Positions 1 through 6,836 of a stretch of 32,360 nucleotides of DNA are shown here, piece by piece. Below the pieces are notes generated by a model. That model ran no database searches and was not told the origin of the DNA. It worked only from the letters and a program-made list of their open reading frames with translations. Origin of the DNA: DATDEW01 sp046590205. Lineage in GTDB: Bacteria; Bacteroidota; Ignavibacteria; Palsa-1295. The translations under genes and the position numbers were made by a program. Position 1 is the first letter of the stretch. Each line of letters begins with the position of its first letter. The stretch lies in assembly GCA_046590205.1 (NCBI GenBank), contig JBKJTT010000053.1, forward strand, positions 1 to 32,360, written 5' to 3'.

Positions 1-1
1 C

Positions 2-610
2 TTACTCGCTTTGCTCCTGTTTTCTAACACTCTTAGGGCACAAGCGCCATGTCCGACTGATGCCGACGGAATACATCCTCTGTCATATGAAATAGGCTAT
101 TCACCTTGGAATAGTGCTGTCATTGTCATACCTGTAGCTGGGGCAGCGCCGCCACCTAATGAATGCTATTTAATTGCAAAGTATTGCTATCGAACTTGTG
201 TTAGCTTTCCGTGTGACCCTGATTCATTTAATTGTACTACCTATCAGCGATGGGTATATGAGGTGCAAGACAGTGGCGATTGTTCTGTTCTGACACCTAC
301 TGGTAAAATAAATTTCGCTACGAACTACATTTGGAATTTAAACGCACCTGATACTATACCGCCTTGTGACTATGGGCAATGGCCTACCATGAAGCTTATC
401 AGACCTGCATGTTGGCTTCAGGTGCATCAGACACCTCCTAATGCATACAGGGGTTGCGGAACGACCTTATGTTTTATGCAGTGTAAAATTTGTGATGACG
501 GCTCACAAACAGGACATTTTAATTGTATTTTTCAACTTTCCGAGCAACCTACGTGTAACGAGCTACCTGGTGTAGGATGTTTCATTGTTCCATGTCCGGG
601 TCAGCCATAA
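2..610 (+). CDS. Exported cysteine-rich protein, 5' end outside window
   Basis: The reading frame is open from base 2, and the first residues (LLALLLF...LRAQA) are the hydrophobic end of a signal peptide with a likely cleavage after AQA, so the true start lies upstream of the window. The mature part of about 190 residues holds 17 cysteines, several spaced in pairs (CYLIAKYC, CFMQCKIC), which suggests a disulfide-bonded extracytoplasmic protein. There is no T9SS sorting domain at the C-terminus, which ends in PCPGQP. A Shine-Dalgarno-bearing gap of 9 bases separates it from the next exported protein, so the two are probably co-transcribed. I do not recognise a family. Base composition is AT-rich compared with the housekeeping genes further on. 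Confidence 0.75.
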   Translation, partial: LLALLLFSNTLRAQAPCPTDADGIHPLSYEIGYSPWNSAVIVIPVAGAAPPPNECYLIAKYCYRTCVSFPCDPDSFNCTTYQRWVYEVQDSGDCSVLTPTGKINFATNYIWNLNAPDTIPPCDYGQWPTMKLIRPACWLQVHQTPPNAYRGCGTTLCFMQCKICDDGSQTGHFNCIFQLSEQPTCNELPGVGCFIVPCPGQP

Positions 611-619
611 GGAGTATTT

Positions 620-1981
620 ATGAGAAGATACTCACTTTTACTATTAACAATAATTCTGCACCTCTCAATTATAGGAGGTGCAGAAGCACAGTATAGTTGG
701 TCAATAGTTCATAACAGCACAATTGATAGTACAACCTGTACATTCGTTGATGTATCTTGTTACAAAAATTATTGTACAGCAATAGGGTCAGTACTTGATA
801 CCGCTTCGGTAAAGTCTACTCGGTTTTGGAATAGTACTGATGGTGGTACAACATGGAAAGGAGCAGCTCTGAGTTTACCTGATTCACTAAAAAGCCGGAG
901 GTTTAACGCTGTTTCCCGAATTGACGCGGAGCACATATTTATTGTAGGTGATTCTGGTGCTGTGATTAACTCATCTGACGGAGGAGAAACATGGAATAGC
1001 AAGGAGATAGTGTCTTCAGATTTGGGGCTTGTACATTTTTCAGACCCACTCACAGGAATAACAGTTGGTGGTTCTTCAAAAGGAAGCAATGTTGCATTTA
1101 CAACTACCGGTGGAAGTACATGGGATACTATCTCCTTTAATCCTTTCTATAAACTTAGTAGCTGTTTCTCGGACGGATCAGGTGCATTCCGAGTCTTTAA
1201 CAGATATCGGGGCCCCATATACTCAACCAAAAACAACTGGGCGACAATTGATTCATCTCCGCCTCTATTTGAAAATGATCCGAATAATTTTTTTATTTTC
1301 AGCTACTGTTCTTTCTCACACAGTGACACACTTATTATTTATGGGATGAATCAAACAGGAGATTTCCCCACAAATGACTGGAAAGGATTGTTCATGCGTT
1401 CAACGAATAACGGAAAAACTTGGGAAAAACATAGAACTACCCCTCCGCTTGATTCTGGTGGAATTACTTGGCTCTATGCGATGACAATTCCAAACAGAGA
1501 TACGATTGTTGCTGGAGGATCAAGTCAAAACAAACTGCTTATCAGTACCGATAGGGGTGCTTCTTGGAAATTAGATACGCTACCGATTCCTAAGAAACAG
1601 ATCACCCCTGACATTACTAAATTAGTAATGTTAGATAATGGGAATGTAGTAGGAATACATGTTCAAGATAGGATCAATCCACATGGCGCCGCCTCTCTTA
1701 TTCTCGGCAAACGAACTCAGTCCGGCATAAAGACTACTACTGACAATAATAGACAATTACGCATTCACCCTAACCCGTCTTCTTCGTTTGTGAAGATCGA
1801 ACTTCCTGAAGACGTAGTAACGATAGTTATTACCGATGCTCTTGGGCGAGTTGTTGTTTCAGAAAATACAAAGGACAAAGACTATCTCGTTAACACTTCC
1901 GTTTTTGCTTCTGGTAGCTATACGGTAAAAGTAACCTCTAAACGTGATACGTATATTGGGACATTTATTGTTACTCGATGA
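620..1981 (+). CDS. T9SS-secreted beta-propeller protein with Asp-box (Ycf48/BNR-like) repeats
   Basis: The ATG is preceded by AGGAG five bases upstream. Residues 1-23 are a signal peptide (RR, long hydrophobic stretch, cleavage near AEA/QY). About five Asp-box-like repeats follow (STDGGTTW, SSDGGETW, TTGGSTW, STNNGKTW, STDRGASW), the hallmark of BNR/Ycf48-type beta-propellers. The last ~75 residues form a type A T9SS sorting domain: it begins with IHPNPSS, has the middle strand VVITDALGRVV, and ends FASGSYTVKV...GTFIVTR. The protein is therefore expected to be exported by Sec, moved across the outer membrane by T9SS, and released or attached to the surface. It has no catalytic residues I can identify; the propeller fold by itself does not show a sialidase activity. 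It lies directly after the Cys-rich protein and before another Asp-box protein. Confidence 0.85.
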   Translation: MRRYSLLLLTIILHLSIIGGAEAQYSWSIVHNSTIDSTTCTFVDVSCYKNYCTAIGSVLDTASVKSTRFWNSTDGGTTWKGAALSLPDSLKSRRFNAVSRIDAEHIFIVGDSGAVINSSDGGETWNSKEIVSSDLGLVHFSDPLTGITVGGSSKGSNVAFTTTGGSTWDTISFNPFYKLSSCFSDGSGAFRVFNRYRGPIYSTKNNWATIDSSPPLFENDPNNFFIFSYCSFSHSDTLIIYGMNQTGDFPTNDWKGLFMRSTNNGKTWEKHRTTPPLDSGGITWLYAMTIPNRDTIVAGGSSQNKLLISTDRGASWKLDTLPIPKKQITPDITKLVMLDNGNVVGIHVQDRINPHGAASLILGKRTQSGIKTTTDNNRQLRIHPNPSSSFVKIELPEDVVTIVITDALGRVVVSENTKDKDYLVNTSVFASGSYTVKVTSKRDTYIGTFIVTR

Positions 1982-2028
1982 ACAATTCTTTCTGAACTTT
2001 GCTTGAGGTAGGATGCTTTTCTATAGTA

Positions 2029-3807
2029 ATGAAAAGCATCCTTTTATTATCAATTCTACTTCCTACACTTCTCCTCGGGCAAAGCGAGACACAACTTCGC
2101 ATCAAAGAAGAGATAGCTAAACATCCCAGTGGCGAGTGGCTCTATCCGCGTAGTGAAGTATTTAGGAAAACAATAGGATACAAACTTAGACAACGCGATA
2201 CCCTCCTCCGGCAAGCTCAACAAGCAACAGGCGGTAACTATAAAAATGTATCGCTCGATGATTTTGGTCAGGATGAAACTTCGGTTGCAATAAGCAGAAC
2301 CGATAAGAACGTTATCGTTGTCGGCTCGAATGATGAAGTGATGGACATTCGCTCGATGCCTTCATATACTACGACCGATGAAGGCAAGACATGGGATACC
2401 TATCGCATCCCGAAGGTACCCCCGCCATATTCAGCTCTTGGCGATCCGATGATCGTTGCTGATAACGGCGGCGGATTTTACTACGCGCATCTTATCAAAG
2501 ACTTTGCTTCAAATCTCTCGAACATACTCGTTTCGTATTCATCCGACGGGAAGAAGTGGATGTACACGGCTCCGGTGGTAGAGAAAACTTCTACACATGA
2601 TGATGAGGACAAAGAGAGCATCGCTATTGACCGCGACCCCGCAAGCCCATATTATAACCGTCTCTACCTCTCATGGCTCCATTTTGATTCTGCGTTTTAT
2701 TTATCGGGGATACGCATTGCCTATAGCGATGACAGCGCGAAGACCTGGAGCAAACCGATCGTGGTCACGCAAGGCTATCGATATTTTTCGCAAGTGAAAG
2801 TTGGTAAAGGTGGGAAAGTATTTCTTGCTTTTAGTGAGTACAGTGAGCACGGAGCAGATGATGATACGACCTATCACTATTTTCTTTCTTCAGATGACGG
2901 CGGAAAAACATTCACGACTGATACACTTGCCCCGTACTTCAATTATCCGTTCTATCTTGGTGCAGGGCTTACACTCTTAAAAGGCGCGAACGGATTTCGT
3001 TCAATCCCATATATTAGCTACGACATAGACCCGATCTCAAACGTCATACATCTTGTCTATGGTGATTATGGCTATTGGGATCATGCAAATAATAAACGTG
3101 CTTCGATATTGCGATATGTTACAAGCACTGATGAAGGTAATACGTGGACATCCCCAATTGCAATTGGTTTTGAAGAGGATAGTTCGTCATTGCAACGAGA
3201 TAGATTTCAACCGTCACTGTCGGTTGACCCGATGACAGGGAAGCCGTATCTATTTTATCTATCAAGCGAGAACGACCCGAGCAACATCAAGTATCAACCG
3301 TATCTGCTTCGTTTAGGCACTGCAGAAAAAGCATTTGCCCTTTCTGATTCGATGTCAAACCCGTTTCAGGTTATCGGCATAAACGGCGATCCGTTCATTG
3401 GCGATTACACAGGCATAGATGTTTATGACGGCAATTTCTGCGCTGCCTGGACGGAGAACCCGGACAAAGGTATCAAAGGTGAGATATATGCTTTCATCTC
3501 GTCGAATATCGACTCCGTAAAAAGTGCGATCACGCAAACGAAGATCTCCTCAAGCGGATTTTCTATCTATCCGAATCCAGGTTCAGTAAAGCGGACAATC
3601 ACGTTCGATCTTAAAGATAACGGCAATGTTAGCATAAAGCTTTTTGATATTGAGGGGAAGTTCGTTGCTACGGTGCTTGATGAATACTTTACAGAAGGGG
3701 AACACTCAAAGGGGATACAACTTCCTTCGCTTGCAAGCGGCGTCTATTCTCTCGTATGTTCGCAAGGTGAAATTTCTACTTCGATAAATATCATCATCTC
3801 GAAATAG
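2029..3807 (+). CDS. T9SS-secreted sialidase-like propeller protein
   Basis: I start at the ATG at 2029 (MKSILLLS), which places a clean signal peptide at the N-terminus with cleavage near LLG/QSE; an upstream in-frame TTG at 1999 would only add ten residues in front of it. The body carries at least five Asp-box-like motifs (TTDEGKTW, SSDGKKW, SDDSAKTW, SSDDGGKTF, STDEGNTW), as in sialidase/neuraminidase-superfamily six-bladed propellers. The C-terminal ~80 residues are a T9SS type A sorting domain starting FSIYPNPGS and containing VSIKLFDIEGKFV and LASGVYSLV. The Asp boxes are structural, so an exo-sialidase activity cannot be inferred. The gene follows a similar propeller gene, but amino acid identity between them looks low outside the repeats. 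Confidence 0.85.
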   Translation: MKSILLLSILLPTLLLGQSETQLRIKEEIAKHPSGEWLYPRSEVFRKTIGYKLRQRDTLLRQAQQATGGNYKNVSLDDFGQDETSVAISRTDKNVIVVGSNDEVMDIRSMPSYTTTDEGKTWDTYRIPKVPPPYSALGDPMIVADNGGGFYYAHLIKDFASNLSNILVSYSSDGKKWMYTAPVVEKTSTHDDEDKESIAIDRDPASPYYNRLYLSWLHFDSAFYLSGIRIAYSDDSAKTWSKPIVVTQGYRYFSQVKVGKGGKVFLAFSEYSEHGADDDTTYHYFLSSDDGGKTFTTDTLAPYFNYPFYLGAGLTLLKGANGFRSIPYISYDIDPISNVIHLVYGDYGYWDHANNKRASILRYVTSTDEGNTWTSPIAIGFEEDSSSLQRDRFQPSLSVDPMTGKPYLFYLSSENDPSNIKYQPYLLRLGTAEKAFALSDSMSNPFQVIGINGDPFIGDYTGIDVYDGNFCAAWTENPDKGIKGEIYAFISSNIDSVKSAITQTKISSSGFSIYPNPGSVKRTITFDLKDNGNVSIKLFDIEGKFVATVLDEYFTEGEHSKGIQLPSLASGVYSLVCSQGEISTSINIIISK

Positions 3808-3836
3808 CGTCCCCATCGTTTCATATCCCATTATTC

Positions 3837-3846
3837 CGTATTTTTG
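3837..3846 (+). promoter_or_regulatory. Bacteroidota-type -7 promoter element for gatA
   Basis: The sequence CGTATTTTTG fits the Bacteroidota -7 consensus TAnnTTTG. It ends five bases before the gatA ATG, so transcription would begin at or next to the start codon. The identical ten bases stand in front of two other start codons in this window. No clear -33 TTTG is seen at the usual spacing. Confidence 0.5.
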
Positions 3847-3851
3847 CAGTA

Positions 3852-5189
3852 ATGAAAACTCCTTTTGATATCGCCAATGCCCGCAACGCGGAGCTGAATT
3901 GTTTTCTTGAAGTCTTTGAACCCTCACGCTTTCCTGGCAAAGAGGGGAAGCTCTCGGGTATGACCGTAGCCGTTAAGGACGTGATGGCTCTCGCAGGCGC
4001 ACGGCTTACCTGCGGCTCGAAATTCCTTGAGAACTTCACTTCGCTCTATACTGCAACAAGTGTGCAGAAGCTTCTTGATGCAGGCGCACAGATAGTCGGG
4101 AAGACGAACATGGATGAGTTCGCTATGGGCTCATCGAATGAGAACTCCGCCTATGGCGCGGTGCTCAATCCGTGGGATATTACTCGCGTGCCGGGCGGCT
4201 CATCGGGCGGAAGCGCGGTCGCGGCGGCTATCGGAGCATGTGATTTTTCTATTGGCACCGATACAGGCGGCTCCATCCGTCAGCCAGCAGCTTTCACAGG
4301 CACAGTCGGATTCAAACCGACCTACGGACGTATCTCGCGCTACGGACTTACGGCATTTGCATCAAGCTTCGATACCGTCGGCACGTTCAGCCGCACACTT
4401 GAAGCGGCAGCGAAAGCATTGGAAGTAATGGCAGGGCATGATGAGCACGACGTGACAAGCGCGAACGTACCTGTCGAAGAATATTCAGCCGCACTCACAA
4501 AAAGCGCGAAGGGACTACGCATCGGTATCCCCAAAGAGTATTTCGGCGAAGGAATCGAACCCGATGTCCGCGCCGCAATGGAAGAGACGAAAGCAAAACT
4601 TGTCAAGGCAGGTTGCACGCTCGTTGATATTTCACTGCCGCATACGAAGTACTGCGTTGCAGTCTATTACATCCTGACGACTGCAGAAGCATCAAGCAAC
4701 CTTGCACGCTTCGATGGTATTCGTTACGGCGTTCGTGCAAAAGGCACAGAGTCACTTCTTGATACATATGTCAAGAGCCGCTCCGAGGGATTTGGACCAG
4801 AGGTAAAGCGACGCATCATGCTCGGCACCTACGTGCTTTCGCATGGATACTACGATGCATACTATAAACGCGCACAGCAGGTTCGCCGCCTTGTCAAGAA
4901 TGATTTTGTCAGCGCATTTGAAACGTGCGATGCAATCCTTACTCCGACAACTCCGACGACGGCTTTCAAACTTGGCGAGAAAGTATCCGACCCGCTTGCA
5001 ATGTATCTCAACGACATCTTCACCGTCAGCGCGAACATCGCCGGCGTCCCTGCAGCCAGCATCCCCGTTGGGCTTGATAGCAAAGGCCTCCCCATAGGTG
5101 CACAGCTTATCGCACCGGACTTTAAAGAATCAACCATCTTCACACTCGCGAAAGAGGTGTATGTGGATGTATTGGGGGGATTGAAGTAA
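3852..5189 (+). CDS. gatA: Glutamyl/aspartyl-tRNA(Gln/Asn) amidotransferase subunit A
   Basis: This is an amidase-signature enzyme that releases ammonia from glutamine for the GatB subunit, converting misacylated Glu-tRNA(Gln) (or Asp-tRNA(Asn)). The Ser-cisSer-Lys triad is intact: Lys42 in AVKDV, Ser117 in the GGSSGGS loop and Ser141 in DTGGSIRQP, with the 75- and 24-residue spacing of the family. At 445 residues it is some 25-35 residues shorter than usual because the N-terminal helix is missing. No in-frame start codon exists in the 50 bases upstream, and a promoter-like box lies right in front of the ATG, so the short form seems real. gatB and gatC are not in the window. It is followed directly by the repeat-rich island. 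Confidence 0.95.
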   Translation: MKTPFDIANARNAELNCFLEVFEPSRFPGKEGKLSGMTVAVKDVMALAGARLTCGSKFLENFTSLYTATSVQKLLDAGAQIVGKTNMDEFAMGSSNENSAYGAVLNPWDITRVPGGSSGGSAVAAAIGACDFSIGTDTGGSIRQPAAFTGTVGFKPTYGRISRYGLTAFASSFDTVGTFSRTLEAAAKALEVMAGHDEHDVTSANVPVEEYSAALTKSAKGLRIGIPKEYFGEGIEPDVRAAMEETKAKLVKAGCTLVDISLPHTKYCVAVYYILTTAEASSNLARFDGIRYGVRAKGTESLLDTYVKSRSEGFGPEVKRRIMLGTYVLSHGYYDAYYKRAQQVRRLVKNDFVSAFETCDAILTPTTPTTAFKLGEKVSDPLAMYLNDIFTVSANIAGVPAASIPVGLDSKGLPIGAQLIAPDFKESTIFTLAKEVYVDVLGGLK

Positions 5190-5191
5190 TG

Positions 5192-5215
5192 CGTAGGGGC
5201 ACGCCGCGCATGCCC
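5192..5215 (+). repeat. Left copy of 24-bp inverted repeat bounding the accessory island
   Basis: Starting three bases after the gatA stop, this 24-mer begins CGTAGGGGCACGCCGC and ends in TGCCC. Its reverse complement recurs at 6474-6497 with 22 of 24 bases identical. GC-rich elements of this kind (GTAGGGGCACGCCG...) occur as dispersed short repeats in many bacterial genomes; here the two copies face each other around the island. A stretch at 5231-5252 (gtcatttc...ccggagcac) looks like a piece of another common dispersed repeat. Confidence 0.75.
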
Positions 5216-5275
5216 GTCTTCGCATTTTCTCCGTCATTTCAAGCCGGAGCACCCAATAGGAAGTTAATTTTGTAC

Positions 5276-5419
5276 ATGGCTGTACCGCAAGTAATCATCA
5301 ACCTCGTCGCTCGCTTCGAGCGCAACATAGCCGAGAGCGATAATGAGATAGATCGGCTGGTCTATGAGTTGTATGGTTTGAGCAAGAAGGAGATTAAGAT
5401 AGTGGAGGGGAAGGTGTGA
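5276..5419 (+). CDS. 47-residue micro-protein with IDRLVYELYGL tail
   Basis: The frame is open from 5189, but the first part only reads through the repeat; the ATG at 5276 gives MAVPQVIINLVARF and a 47-residue product. Its second half contains NEIDRLVYELYGL followed by SKKEIKIVEG, a peptide I know from the extreme C-terminus of large Eco57I-type/type IIG restriction-modification and related N6-adenine methylase proteins. It could be a decayed 3' end of such a gene or a functional small protein. The stop codon overlaps the GTG start of the next gene (GTGA), and the codons for IVEGK provide that gene's Shine-Dalgarno sequence (GGAGG), so the two would be translationally coupled. Confidence 0.45.
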   Translation: MAVPQVIINLVARFERNIAESDNEIDRLVYELYGLSKKEIKIVEGKV

Positions 5420-6219
5420 ATACTATTGATGATACGAAGCTTAAAGAACAATATAATACCATTAAAGGTATTGTTCTTTCTGCTCAACTTAAGTTAAAAG
5501 TTACTAAGCAACTATTCGCAGGTGAAGAAAATGTAGATGTCTTACGCTGGTCGGCAGATTTAGCTTGGTGGTGCATTCAATCGTCACTATATCAATCAAT
5601 AATTCTTGAGATTTGCAAAATCACCGACCCTGCTCAACAAGGCAAGAATAAGAAGCATAAAAACCTAACCCTCGAAAGGTTAGCAAAAGAAATTGACGAA
5701 GTGAAACTGGAAGAGAAATGCGTTGAGTATCTTAACGCGCGAAAAGAAAAATTTGAATCTCTTCGTACGATCCGTGACAAAGCTTATGCTCATTTAGATT
5801 TATCTGATCATAAAATAACAAGATTGGAAACAGAGCAAGTTGATGAAGCAATTAAAGCGTTAATTGAGGTGATAAATAAAATTGGTTCTTTCTTAGGCGA
5901 GGGTGTAGGCCGTCTATATGATAGTAACAAATATGGGAAAAGTCCTGGTCAGCGCGATGGGCGAGATATTATTAAGCAGCTACGTGCGGCTAAGGCCTCA
6001 CATATACGTATCATTAGAGGAAGAACTAAATATATTGAAGGTGTCCAACTTCAACAATCGGTGCGTGATAAAGTGCTTCCAAAAGAAAGAACTATTCCTA
6101 TAGATACGGAGCTTCTCAATCTCGTATATGAACTCTATGGTTTAAGCGATGAAGCTATTAAAGAAGACGAGGACGCTCTGAAAGGGTTTTATGATACTTA
6201 CTCTGCCCCAAATACATAA
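5416..6219 (+). CDS. HEPN/AbiU2-like protein with LVYELYGL C-terminal tail
   Basis: The GTG start overlaps the preceding stop and has GGAGG seven bases upstream. Residues ~20-160 are helical and resemble the AbiU2-type HEPN domain: WSADLAWWCIQSSLYQSIILEICKI-like helices (in part) and then LRTIRDKAYAHLD. The latter has the R-x5-H arrangement (RDKAYAH) typical of HEPN ribonuclease-like active sites, preceded by a helix and followed by Asp. AbiU-type proteins are abortive-infection phage-defence factors; this assignment is from motif recognition only. After residue ~160 comes a basic linker, and near the C-terminus DTELLNLVYELYGLSDEAIK reproduces the tail seen in the micro-ORF upstream. The gene is markedly more AT-rich than gatA, fitting an accessory origin. 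The tail fusion is not something I know from AbiU2 proteins. Confidence 0.6.
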   Translation: MNTIDDTKLKEQYNTIKGIVLSAQLKLKVTKQLFAGEENVDVLRWSADLAWWCIQSSLYQSIILEICKITDPAQQGKNKKHKNLTLERLAKEIDEVKLEEKCVEYLNARKEKFESLRTIRDKAYAHLDLSDHKITRLETEQVDEAIKALIEVINKIGSFLGEGVGRLYDSNKYGKSPGQRDGRDIIKQLRAAKASHIRIIRGRTKYIEGVQLQQSVRDKVLPKERTIPIDTELLNLVYELYGLSDEAIKEDEDALKGFYDTYSAPNT

Positions 6220-6324
6220 CAATCTCCGACGCAAGTGCTACCGTTTGAGAACTTAATTGATAGACTCGTCTATAAGCACGGGGAGCTGACCGAGAAGGAG
6301 ATAGGGATAGTTGAGGGGAAATGA
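6220..6324 (+). pseudogene. Third LVYELYGL-type tail remnant
   Basis: Immediately after the TAA of the HEPN-like gene, and in the same frame, 34 codons remain open to a TGA at 6322. They encode ENLIDRLVYKHGELTEKEIG then IVEGK, clearly the same tail as at 5345-5410 and 6103-6174, although ELYG is degraded to KHGE. There is no start codon of its own, so it could be translated only by readthrough; I treat it as a gene remnant. Confidence 0.55.
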
Positions 6325-6352
6325 TGAATGATGAATTGGGTAGAGCCAGTAG

Positions 6353-6372
6353 CGCACACTCTTAAGTGTGCG
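6353..6372. repeat. Short palindromic hairpin element
   Basis: CGCACACT, a four-base CTTA loop, then AGTGTGCG form a perfect 8-bp stem. It lies 30 bases after the last tail remnant. No T-run follows, so it is more like a repetitive extragenic palindrome than a terminator. Confidence 0.6.
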
Positions 6373-6438
6373 ACTTGCGGAGTCAGAGTATCCGATTTGT
6401 TCAGCTGCCGCCGGATTTATTTAATAACCTCACCCCAA

Positions 6439-6461
6439 CCCTCTCCTTGAAAAGGAGAGGG
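6439..6461. repeat. Repeat-family hairpin (CCCTCTCCTT ... AAGGAGAGGG)
   Basis: Two perfect 10-base arms, CCCTCTCCTT and AAGGAGAGGG, flank a GAA loop; the surrounding context (ctcacccca... gggggtaag) matches a palindromic element that is dispersed in many bacterial genomes. It stands just inside the right inverted-repeat copy of the island. Confidence 0.75.
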
Positions 6462-6473
6462 GGTAAGAGAACA

Positions 6474-6497
6474 GGGCACGTGCGGCGTGCCCCTACG
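6474..6497 (-). repeat. Right copy of 24-bp inverted repeat
   Basis: This is the reverse-complement partner of 5192-5215 (two mismatches in 24), ending GTGCCCCTACG on the plus strand. The pair encloses about 1.3 kb that contains all three LVYELYGL tails and the HEPN-like gene. Confidence 0.75.
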
Positions 6498-6615
6498 AGA
6501 AATTACAGGTGCCCATGAAAATCCTCGAAAACAGAGCGGAAACGCTGATTTGGCGACTTTCCAAAGATTATCTTGTTGATTTGCATTGGGTTAGAGGTAA
6601 TAAGCTTTAGGCATC

Positions 6616-6646
6616 TTGCAAACGAGTAAATATTTGCGTATATTTG
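6616..6646 (+). promoter_or_regulatory. Bacteroidota-type promoter without an obvious gene
   Basis: TTG at 6616-6618 and TATATTTG at 6639-6646 (matching TAnnTTTG) are separated by 20 bases, the best -33/-7 arrangement in the window. The flanks (CGTATATTTGCAGT) closely match the box in front of gatA (CGTATTTTTGCAGT). Transcription would start near 6652 on the plus strand, towards a 42-codon ORF and the convergent NUDIX gene. Confidence 0.45.
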
Positions 6647-6707
6647 CAGTCCCGAGTTGAGTATTTCGCCCTAAACTCCTATCCCCGTAAACCCCAACCA
6701 TACAACT

Positions 6708-6836
6708 ATGTGTAAATTTACAGCACCATTCGGCATACTATTTCCAAACAACTTTGTACTTCTCGAAAATTGCGGAAAGTGTAATATTAGTTGGTTGATT
6801 TATAAAGGACTTACGGGTCAAGAAAGACTATTTTGA
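6708..6836 (+). CDS. Possible 42-residue protein downstream of the orphan promoter
   Basis: ATG TGT AAA ... TTT TGA encodes a 42-residue peptide beginning MCKFTAPFGILFPNN and containing CGKC. It starts about 55 bases downstream of the predicted transcription start at ~6652, has no Shine-Dalgarno sequence, and its last nine bases overlap the end of the convergent NUDIX gene. I recognise no family. It may equally be an untranslated small RNA or chance. Confidence 0.2.
   Translation: MCKFTAPFGILFPNNFVLLENCGKCNISWLIYKGLTGQERLF

Larger units (their letters stand above)
6325..6827. other. Gene-poor stretch after the island
   Basis: No gene over 50 codons is supported here. It holds the palindromic elements listed separately, a 31-codon ORF at 6515-6610 (MKILENRAETLIWRLSKDYL...) of unknown meaning that may be a gene remnant, and a promoter-like sequence near 6640. 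The stretch up to 6497 is repeat-derived; from 6610 on it is AT-rich and unique-looking. Confidence 0.6.

Noticed and set aside
620..3807. Sialidase activity for the Asp-box proteins
   Set aside because: Asp boxes are structural; the arginine triad and nucleophile Tyr of true sialidases could not be identified.
5189..5275. N-terminal extension of the micro-ORF (RRGTPRMPVFAF...)
   Set aside because: It only translates the GC-rich repeat next to gatA; the ATG at 5276 is a better start.
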